The notes below the pieces were generated by a model that saw only the letters and a list, made by a program, of their open reading frames with translations, had not been told where the DNA came from and did no database searches. The position numbers were made by a program, and so were the translations under genes. Below are positions 1 to 5,001 of a stretch of 6,844 bases of DNA, in pieces; within the stretch, counting starts at the first letter, position 1; every line of letters begins with the position of its first letter. Origin of the DNA: Bacteroidales bacterium (lineage in GTDB: Bacteria; Bacteroidota; Bacteroidia; Bacteroidales; Paludibacteraceae); the NCBI GenBank assembly GCA_900768725.1, contig CAAGDU010000098.1:1-6844 (forward strand), read 5' to 3'.

Positions 1-683
1 GTAGGACCAAAGGTGTATATCTTGCCCAATGCCATGGCAGCCAACTCGCCTTCCAACTGACCCGATACGGTCAGGGAAGTCTGCTTGCCGAAGAAGTCGT
101 CAGAGTAGTCTATCTTGCCATTCTCATCGTATTTCAGGTTGTACAAGTTCTTAGTCGTAACCTGAAACATCTGTCCTGCGCCTTCGCAGTCCGATGCCGT
201 GATGAGCGGCGTATGGAAATAGAAATAGCCGTGCTCGTGAAAATAGGTATGGATAGCCATTGCCATGTTGTGGCGAATACGGAATACGGCGCCAAAGGTG
301 TTCGTGCGCGGACGCAGGTGCGCAATGGTGCGCAGGTACTCCATGCTCAACCCCTTCTTCTGCAAGGGATATTTCTCGGGGTCTGCCGTGCCATACACCT
401 CCAAATCGGTCAGTTGAATCTCTACTGCCTGACCTGCACCTTGGCTCTCCACCAGCGTACCCGTAGCGGAAATACACGAGCCCGTGGTTACGGGTTTCAA
501 CTGCTCTTCCGAGAAGTTTGCAAGGTCAACCACAATCTGGATATTCTTGATGGTAGAGCCGTCGTTCAGCGCAATGAACGATACGTTCTTGTTGCCGCGG
601 CGGCTGCGTACCCATCCGCGGACGTTGATTTTACTTCCAAAATCCGTGCGCTTCAGCGCATCTATGATTACTGTTCTTTCCAT
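1..683 (-). CDS. asnS: Asparaginyl-tRNA synthetase, 5' part (gene runs off the window)
   Basis: AsnRS is a cytoplasmic class IIb enzyme that charges tRNA-Asn with asparagine using ATP. Translating the minus strand from the ATG at 681-683 gives 227 residues with no stop, ending at the window edge. Residues 1 to about 100 form the OB-fold anticodon-binding domain (VRGWVRSRRGNKNVSFIALN near 21-40). The catalytic domain follows: motif 1 near 136-160 with its proline in FHTPLIT (P159), the AsnRS-type SDCEGAGQMF (164-173), and FFGKQTSLTVSGQLEGELAA (197-216), which separates it from AspRS. The last visible residues, YTFGP, lead into motif 2. AsnRS is usually about 460-470 residues, so roughly half is present. 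An in-frame stop at 717-719 limits the 5' end, and no Shine-Dalgarno sequence is seen, as is usual in Bacteroidota. The 216-bp gap after dnaB suggests the gene may have its own promoter. Identity is from recognised family motifs; no search was run. Confidence 0.95.
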   Translation of the reverse strand, partial: MERTVIIDALKRTDFGSKINVRGWVRSRRGNKNVSFIALNDGSTIKNIQIVVDLANFSEEQLKPVTTGSCISATGTLVESQGAGQAVEIQLTDLEVYGTADPEKYPLQKKGLSMEYLRTIAHLRPRTNTFGAVFRIRHNMAMAIHTYFHEHGYFYFHTPLITASDCEGAGQMFQVTTKNLYNLKYDENGKIDYSDDFFGKQTSLTVSGQLEGELAAMALGKIYTFGP

Positions 684-899
684 ATTAATTATCACCCAAT
701 TTATTTTTTGTGGAGATTATTATTTGATTTTTGTATAGATTCTTACAACTTTTCCTCAGCAGTCAGAAACTAACTTAGTTTTTGGTAATAAATATAATAT
801 CGATAATACGAAGGCTATTTGAAAAATATTTGACCAATTTTTGGAAATATTTGTTCTACAAAAAAAGTTTTTGTTTGTTTTTGTAAACTACTTCATAAT
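684..899 (-). promoter_or_regulatory. AT-rich leader of asnS / 3' region of dnaB
   Basis: This 216-bp spacer is strongly AT-rich and has no coding potential that I can support. It should hold the 3' end of the dnaB transcript and the asnS promoter. The nearest match to the Bacteroidota -7 element (TAnnTTTG) on the minus strand is TATATTTA at 789-796, without a TTTG at the expected upstream distance, so it is only a candidate. A purely A/T-arm hairpin (ACAAAAA 858-864 and TTTTTGT 868-874) lies just downstream of the dnaB stop. It is too weak to call a terminator. A 9-mer AAATATTTG occurs twice, at 824-832 and 845-853 on the plus strand. Confidence 0.3.
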
Positions 900-2471
900 T
901 TAGAACGGCACACCATTATCATCGCCCATAGCCCCCATGGATGCGGATGCTCCGTCAGGGCTCATCGTATTCATGCGCGAGGACATGCTCCAACTGCCGT
1001 CTGCATTGCCCACGGGCGCGGCGGGCATGCCGTAGTCGTCATCCGCTACTTCGTCCTCATTCTGGAACTTGGCGAATTTCGAGCGGAAGCGGAGCCATAT
1101 CTCATCGGTGGCACCGTTACGGTGTTTGGCAATGATTATCTCGCCCAAGCCGCGAAGGTCTTTGTTCGATTTCTCATCGTTGTAGATATGGTAGTACTCC
1201 GGTCGGTGGATGAAGCAAACGATATCGGCGTCTTGCTCAATCGCTCCCGACTCACGCAGGTCGCTCAGTTGCGGTTTCTTGCCGTCTATACCCGTTCGCC
1301 CTTCCACGGCGCGGCTCAACTGGCTCAGCGCAATAATCGGTATATCCAACTCTTTTGCCATCGCTTTGAGGTTGCGCGAAATCATGCTCACCTCCTGCTC
1401 GCGGCTGCCGAAGTTCATCCCCTGTGCGTTCATCAACTGCAAGTAGTCGATGATGATGAGTTGCACTCCATGCTCGCGCACCAACTTACGGGCTTTGCTG
1501 CGGAACTCAAACACCGAGAGCGACGGCGTATCGTCCAAATAGAGTGGGGCACCCTGCAAGTCGTTAATCTTCGTGTAGAGCCGTTTGTGCTCTTCGCGCG
1601 TCATCTTGCCGGTCTTCACCTTGTCGCCCTCTATCTCGCAGACGTTCATTATCAGACGGTTCACCAACTGTACATTCGACATTTCCAACGAGAACATCGC
1701 CACGGGGATACGGTAGTTCACCGCCATGTTCTTCGCCATCGATAGTACAAACGCGGTCTTACCCATCGCAGGTCGCGCGGCGATAATCACCAAGTCCGAT
1801 TTCTGCCAGCCGGAAGTTATCTTATCCAGATTGGTAAAGCCGGAGGGAATACCCGACAGGTTACCCTCGTTCTTGCTCGCTATGTCAATGCGTCGCAGTG
1901 CCTCGGTAATCACCTCGTCCACCGGCATCACATCGCGCTTCTGTGAACGCTGGCTAATCTCGAAGATACCCGCCTCGGCTTGCTGCATCAGTTCCTCCAC
2001 ATCCTGCGTCTCATCGTAGCCGGCTTCCTCTATGCGTGCCGCCATGGCTATCAGGTCGCGTGCCGTGGCTTTCTGCGCCACTATCTGTGCGTGGTAACGC
2101 AGGTGAGCGGTAGATGCCACCAAGCGGGTCAGTTCGCTCAACGTAGATGCGCCGCCCACTTCCTCAAACGTGCCTTGCTGCCGTAGTTTCTCCGCTACGG
2201 TCATCATGTCTATCGGCTCCTCTTTGGCGGCTAAGGCGCGTATCGCCTCGAATATCAGTCTGTGTTGGTCGCTATAGAACACCTCCGGACGCAGCAGGTC
2301 TGCCACCGTTCCGTATGCCTCTTTCTCTATCATCAGCGCACCCAACACCGCTTCCTCCAAGTCTAAGGCTTGAGGAGGCAGTTTGCCCATCTCGTTGGCA
2401 CCCACCTTGATAATCGTGGGTTGCTGCGGGCGTTTGCGGGTTGTGCTTTTATTTGTGGTTGAGGTTGCCAT
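900..2471 (-). CDS. dnaB: Replicative DNA helicase DnaB
   Basis: DnaB is the hexameric ring helicase that unwinds DNA 5' to 3' at the replication fork and recruits primase. The protein is 523 residues; typical DnaB is about 450-520. The N-terminal helical domain spans roughly 30-130 (LPPQALDLEEAVLGALMIEK at 31-50), then a linker, then the RecA-like motor at about 205-465. Visible motifs are Walker A ARPAMGKT (232-239, K238), FSLEMS with catalytic E263, Walker B LIIIDYLQL (D342), SQLSR (Q384), LRESGAIEQDAD (405-416) and the trans-acting KHR (449-451). There is no intein. Residues after about 470 form a low-complexity tail rich in Gly, Ser, Met and Asp that ends DDNGVPF. The ATG at 2469-2471 lies inside the end of meaB (23-bp overlap) with no clear ribosome-binding site, which suggests translational coupling. 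M28 is a less likely alternative start just before the conserved domain. Confidence 0.97.
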   Translation of the reverse strand: MATSTTNKSTTRKRPQQPTIIKVGANEMGKLPPQALDLEEAVLGALMIEKEAYGTVADLLRPEVFYSDQHRLIFEAIRALAAKEEPIDMMTVAEKLRQQGTFEEVGGASTLSELTRLVASTAHLRYHAQIVAQKATARDLIAMAARIEEAGYDETQDVEELMQQAEAGIFEISQRSQKRDVMPVDEVITEALRRIDIASKNEGNLSGIPSGFTNLDKITSGWQKSDLVIIAARPAMGKTAFVLSMAKNMAVNYRIPVAMFSLEMSNVQLVNRLIMNVCEIEGDKVKTGKMTREEHKRLYTKINDLQGAPLYLDDTPSLSVFEFRSKARKLVREHGVQLIIIDYLQLMNAQGMNFGSREQEVSMISRNLKAMAKELDIPIIALSQLSRAVEGRTGIDGKKPQLSDLRESGAIEQDADIVCFIHRPEYYHIYNDEKSNKDLRGLGEIIIAKHRNGATDEIWLRFRSKFAKFQNEDEVADDDYGMPAAPVGNADGSWSMSSRMNTMSPDGASASMGAMGDDNGVPF

Positions 2472-3543
2472 ACTCGGTCAAGAGGTTGTTTGCGGCGATA
2501 AAACTGCTTACTTCGTTGTTGAGCACTTGTTTCTCGGTATCTTCAATCCGTTGCTCCATGTCGGGGTTCTTGTAGAATCCGTCCAGCAATGCCTGATTGA
2601 TAGTCTCGTACATCCAGTATTTGGCTTGCTCGGTGCGGTGGTGGTCAAAATAGCCGTTGGCTTTGGTGAATGCCACATAGTCTTCGATGTTCTTCCACAC
2701 CTCGTCTATGCCAGTCTTCTCCACGGCGGAGCAACATAGCGCATCCGGCTTCCATCCTGATGCGGAGGGAGGGAAGAGTGCCAACGCGTTGCGGAAACTC
2801 ACGCGCGAAGCGCGCGCGCGCTCCACATTATTCCCGTCGCACTTGTTGATAGCAATCCCATCTGCCATCTCCATGATACCTCGCTTGATACCCTGCAACT
2901 CATCGCCCGTGCCGGTTACTTGCAGCAGCAGGAAATAATCCACCATCGAGTGTGCAGCCGTCTCCGACTGTCCCACACCCACGGTCTCCACCAGTATCGT
3001 GTCAAAGCCTGCCGCCTCACACAGCACTATCGTCTCGCGTGTCTTGCGGGCTACGCCGCCTAATGAACCCGCGGATGGACTGGGGCGGATAAACGCATTC
3101 GCTGCCGTGGACAACTCGTTCATGCGCGTCTTGTCGCCCAAGATACTCCCGCGGCTGCGCTCGCTCGACGGGTCGATAGCGAGCACGGCAAGGTGCTTAC
3201 CTCGGTGGCACAACTCCGTGCCCAATGCCTCTATGAAAGTTGATTTGCCGGCTCCCGGAACACCCGTGATACCCACGCGGACGCTGTCCCCCGCAAAGGG
3301 CAGACACATCTCTATCACTTTCTGCGCAATGGCTTGGTCGGCAAGCAGGTTGCTCTCCACGAGCGTTACTGCCTGCCCCAAGATGCTGATGTCTCCGCGG
3401 CGGATTCCTTCGAAATAGTCCTCGGCGCGCAGCACACGTTTCTTGCGGCGGAAAGTAGAGTAGGGGTTCACGCTCGGCAGGTTCTCCACACCGGCGTTCA
3501 CGGTCAAACCCTTGTATTGTTGGTCGTTTTCAGGATGTTCCAT
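2449..3543 (-). CDS. meaB: Methylmalonyl-CoA mutase-associated GTPase MeaB (ArgK family)
   Basis: MeaB is a cytoplasmic SIMIBI-class (G3E) GTPase. It chaperones adenosylcobalamin-dependent methylmalonyl-CoA mutase by gating cofactor loading and helping replace inactivated cofactor. In Bacteroidales that mutase serves succinate-to-propionate conversion; no mutase gene is in this window. The 364-residue protein shows Walker A GVPGAGKST (94-102), the switch-like AIDPSS (122-127), ETVGVGQSE (186-194) and the guanine-specificity motif NKCD (233-236). Residues from about 300 form the helical C-terminal dimerisation region. An N-terminal extension of about 35 residues precedes the core. The ATG at 3541-3543 gives MEHPEN, a start that fits Bacteroidales relatives as I recall them. 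Its upstream region lies entirely in an AT-rich repeat arm. The 3' end overlaps dnaB by 23 bp. An alternating GC run at 2802-2821 encodes part of ERARASR (241-247). Confidence 0.95.
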   Translation of the reverse strand: MEHPENDQQYKGLTVNAGVENLPSVNPYSTFRRKKRVLRAEDYFEGIRRGDISILGQAVTLVESNLLADQAIAQKVIEMCLPFAGDSVRVGITGVPGAGKSTFIEALGTELCHRGKHLAVLAIDPSSERSRGSILGDKTRMNELSTAANAFIRPSPSAGSLGGVARKTRETIVLCEAAGFDTILVETVGVGQSETAAHSMVDYFLLLQVTGTGDELQGIKRGIMEMADGIAINKCDGNNVERARASRVSFRNALALFPPSASGWKPDALCCSAVEKTGIDEVWKNIEDYVAFTKANGYFDHHRTEQAKYWMYETINQALLDGFYKNPDMEQRIEDTEKQVLNNEVSSFIAANNLLTEYGNLNHK

Positions 3544-3548
3544 ACACT

Positions 3549-3587
3549 CAATTTGAAAATTTGTAAATTTGAAAATTTGAAAATTAT
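3549..3587 (+). repeat. Left arm of inverted repeat, 8-bp units
   Basis: Thirty-nine bases starting CAATTTG and ending AAATTAT, made of about four and a half copies of an 8-bp unit. The variable base of successive units reads A, T, A, A. The outer end is 5 bp upstream of the meaB start codon. The plus strand contains TAAATTTG at 3564-3571, a match to the Bacteroidota -7 promoter consensus TAnnTTTG. Confidence 0.85.
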
Positions 3588-3705
3588 TATCTCCGCATGG
3601 TCTTTTTTATTTGAAAATTTGTCAATTTGCAAATTGCCATGCGCTGTCCGGGTACGCAGGTGGAACATACCGACTTGTCGTGTGCGTCCTTGCTTGCTAC
3701 ACTAT

Positions 3706-3744
3706 ATAATTTACAAATTTACAAATTTTCAAATTTACAAATTG
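3706..3744 (-). repeat. Right arm of inverted repeat, 8-bp units
   Basis: This arm is the reverse complement of the left arm except at four positions spaced exactly 8 bp apart. On the minus strand it carries TAAATTTG at 3730-3737 and 3714-3721. It ends 4 bp from the DUF1573 stop codon, which is followed in frame by a second stop (TGA then TAA). Confidence 0.85.
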
Positions 3745-3748
3745 TTTA

Positions 3749-4846
3749 TCACTCCACTACCCAAGTCAGCGTAACGTTCTTGCGCGGCTGGTTCGGGTCG
3801 TTGGTGATCACTTGCAGCACGCGAGTGTACTTGCCGGGCTCCATTGGCTTACCATCTTCTACGGTGTTCACCTCCACCTTCACCACGCTGCCTTTCTGAC
3901 CTGCCTTGACGCTCTTCGGAGCGATAGCCGTTACGCGGCTGTCCGAGCAGTACAAGCGGCGAATCATCAGTGCATTGGTGCCGCTGTTTTTGATGGTGAA
4001 ACTGCCTTTCAGTTTCTTGCCTGCGGCAATCTTGCCAAGGTCAATCTGCGTATTCTCAATGCTCATGATAGGTGCCTGCTGGCGTTCTTCGGCGGTCAGT
4101 TTGCTGAAGTCCTCCGTTACGTCTGCCGACAGCGTAATCTTGTAGTCGTCGGTAATCACACGCTTCCCGTTCACCACTACGTATGCGTACAGCGTCTGCG
4201 GACCGTACTGTTTGCAGGCTTTCGTGTCGAAGATAAACACCAGTTTGCCGGTCTCGTTGGGCTTCAACTCTGCCAACGTTACCTGCGAGAGCAGGCATAC
4301 ATCGGCATCGCTGGTTGCCAATTCCACTTGGATATTCTCCTTCGTAAAGTTTGCGTACTCTATCTCACGCTTTGCGTTTTCCCCTTTGCGAATAGTACCG
4401 AACTGTACCGTTTTGCTCTTCAGGCTCAGTACATCCATCTTCACGTTGTAGTTCTGCGCGGGGTTGGCGGGCTTCGGAATCACCTCACCTTTGATAGTCA
4501 GGCGTTTCGTTGCCTCGCTAGCGTTGGAGGTGATGGTTATCGTCTTCTGGAAGCGCCCGGGGCGACCGCTCGGGTTGTAGGTAACAGTGATGTTGCCTGT
4601 CTGCCCGGGCTCAATGGGCTCTTTCGGCCATTTCGGTGTGGTGCAACCGCAACTGGCGCGCACATTGCTCAACACCAAAGGCTCCATACCTTCGTTCTTG
4701 AAGGTGAAGATAGTTGTTACTCGACCGTCTGCTTCGTTAATCTTGCCGAAGTCATGCTCGGTCTTCTCAAACGTAATCACCGGCTGTTGCGCCATCATGG
4801 CTACTGCTACGAGAGCCATAGAGAGTGTCGTCAAAATCTTTTTCAT
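3749..4846 (-). CDS. Secreted DUF1573-domain protein with three Ig-like repeats
   Basis: The 365-residue protein begins with a signal peptide: MKK, a hydrophobic stretch to about residue 18, and probable signal peptidase I cleavage after MMA (about 19-20). There is no lipobox cysteine, so it is probably periplasmic or exported. Residues 22-122 match DUF1573, with HDFGKI (31-36), SCGCTTPKWP (65-74) and PIEPGQTGNITVTYNPSGRPG (key residues P70s to G97). Two further beta-rich segments repeat the pattern: VQFGTI (147-152) with LKPNETGKLVFIFDT, and IDLGKI (268-273) with VKAGQKGSVVKVEV and a C-terminal VLQVITNDP. This suggests three tandem Ig-like (ASPM/SPD-2/Hydin-like) domains. DUF1573 is common in Bacteroidota and has no established biochemical function; a scaffold or binding role is inference. 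The next gene upstream is 148 bp away. A perfect TATAAT lies 17 bp before the ATG. Confidence 0.85.
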   Translation of the reverse strand: MKKILTTLSMALVAVAMMAQQPVITFEKTEHDFGKINEADGRVTTIFTFKNEGMEPLVLSNVRASCGCTTPKWPKEPIEPGQTGNITVTYNPSGRPGRFQKTITITSNASEATKRLTIKGEVIPKPANPAQNYNVKMDVLSLKSKTVQFGTIRKGENAKREIEYANFTKENIQVELATSDADVCLLSQVTLAELKPNETGKLVFIFDTKACKQYGPQTLYAYVVVNGKRVITDDYKITLSADVTEDFSKLTAEERQQAPIMSIENTQIDLGKIAAGKKLKGSFTIKNSGTNALMIRRLYCSDSRVTAIAPKSVKAGQKGSVVKVEVNTVEDGKPMEPGKYTRVLQVITNDPNQPRKNVTLTWVVE

Positions 4847-4876
4847 ATAATCATGAATTTTGAATTATAAGTTATG

Positions 4877-4890
4877 AGAGCGCATGCTCT
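4877..4890. repeat. Small perfect hairpin (AGAGC/GCTCT, 4-base loop)
   Basis: AGAGC at 4877-4881 and GCTCT at 4886-4890 pair perfectly around the loop GCAT (plus strand). It lies between the 9-bp array and the candidate TATAAT before the DUF1573 gene. There is no following T-run, so it is not an intrinsic terminator. It could be an operator-like site or chance. Confidence 0.45.
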
Positions 4891-4951
4891 AAGTATTCTA
4901 AGTATTCTAATTTTCTGAGTTTTCTGAGTACTCTGATTATTCTGATTACTC
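4890..4951. repeat. 9-bp degenerate tandem array, seven units
   Basis: On the plus strand the units are TAAGTATTC twice, TAATTTTC (8 bp), TGAGTTTTC, TGAGTACTC, TGATTATTC and TGATTACTC. They fit the pattern T(A/G)A(G/T)T(A/T)(T/C)TC with one 1-bp deletion. Adjacent units resemble each other more than distant ones, which fits growth by slippage. The array lies wholly between genes. Confidence 0.85.
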
Positions 4952-4961
4952 AAAAAATCAG
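4942..4961 (-). terminator. Weak stem-loop downstream of the RelA/SpoT gene
   Basis: CTGATT (4942-4947) and AATCAG (4956-4961) form a perfect 6-bp stem with an 8-base loop. A longer alternative pairs CTCTGATT (4931-4938) with AATCAGAG (4956-4963). It is the only stem near the RelA/SpoT 3' end, but no T-run follows on the minus strand. It is at best a weak or factor-assisted terminator, and may simply reflect the 9-bp array. Confidence 0.2.
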
Positions 4962-4973
4962 AGCAGTGGCATA

Positions 4974-5001
4974 TTAATTGTTAATTGTTAATTGTTAACT
5001 G
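4974..5001. repeat. 7-bp tandem array (TTAATTG), four copies, overlapping the RelA/SpoT stop
   Basis: TTAATTG occurs at 4974-4980, 4981-4987 and 4988-4994, followed by a diverged TTAACTG at 4995-5001. The last unit encodes the final Ser and the stop codon TAA (TTA at 4995-4997 on the plus strand) of the RelA/SpoT gene. Confidence 0.9.

Larger units (their letters stand above)
3544..3748 (-). repeat. Structured repeat element filling the DUF1573-meaB gap
   Basis: Nearly the whole 205-bp spacer is one composite element. Two 39-bp arms (3549-3587 and 3706-3744) are inverted copies matching at 35 of 39 positions. Each is built of a repeated 8-bp unit, AAATTTGW read on the plus strand in the left arm and on the minus strand in the right arm (W is A or T). 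A third block of the same unit lies at 3610-3636. Between them is a GC-rich core, about 3637-3700. A 7-bp inverted pair, CGCATGG (3594-3600) and CCATGCG (3637-3643), encloses the third block. The element starts 5 bp from the meaB ATG and ends 4 bp before the DUF1573 stop, so any meaB promoter or leader is inside it or further upstream. No transposase or clean target duplication is seen. It could be a dispersed repeat family, a small-RNA or attenuator structure, or a slippage-generated satellite. Confidence 0.8.
4847..4994 (-). promoter_or_regulatory. Leader of the DUF1573 gene, made largely of short tandem repeats
   Basis: This 148-bp spacer runs from the RelA/SpoT stop to the DUF1573 ATG. 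In transcription order it holds a 7-bp array, a CTGATT/AATCAG stem, a 9-bp array, a 10-base-arm hairpin region and TATAAT at 4864-4869. TATAAT is preceded at 17 bp by TTAGAG, a poor -35. The Bacteroidota primary sigma factor prefers TAnnTTTG, so this promoter call is weak. No coding potential is seen. Confidence 0.3.

Noticed and set aside
213..773. 186-codon plus-strand open frame
   Set aside because: It is mostly antisense to asnS and runs into the AT-rich spacer, with no recognisable domain.
858..874. Intrinsic terminator after dnaB
   Set aside because: The stem is almost purely A/T and short, with no clear T-run after it on the minus strand.
1122..1745. 207-codon plus-strand open frame
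   Set aside because: It is antisense to the conserved DnaB motor domain and shows no family features.
3504..3668. 54-codon minus-strand frame starting in the GC-rich core and ending inside meaB
   Set aside because: Much of its product is read-out of the octamer repeat (Phe/Lys/Asn/Leu/Gln/Ile low complexity), and it overlaps meaB out of frame.
3549..3744. Classic MITE with terminal inverted repeats
   Set aside because: No clean target-site duplication flanks the arms. CACTC occurs on both sides but at different distances, and the arms are simple octamer repeats.
3334..3774. 146-codon plus-strand frame crossing the repeat element
   Set aside because: It is antisense to meaB at one end and made of repeat read-out at the other.
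3812..4870. Long open frame of 352 codons on the plus strand
   Set aside because: It lies antisense to the well-supported DUF1573 gene, has no recognisable domain and a composition typical of a shadow frame.
4890..5001. CRISPR array
   Set aside because: The units are 7-9 bp and contiguous, with no spacers and no cas genes.
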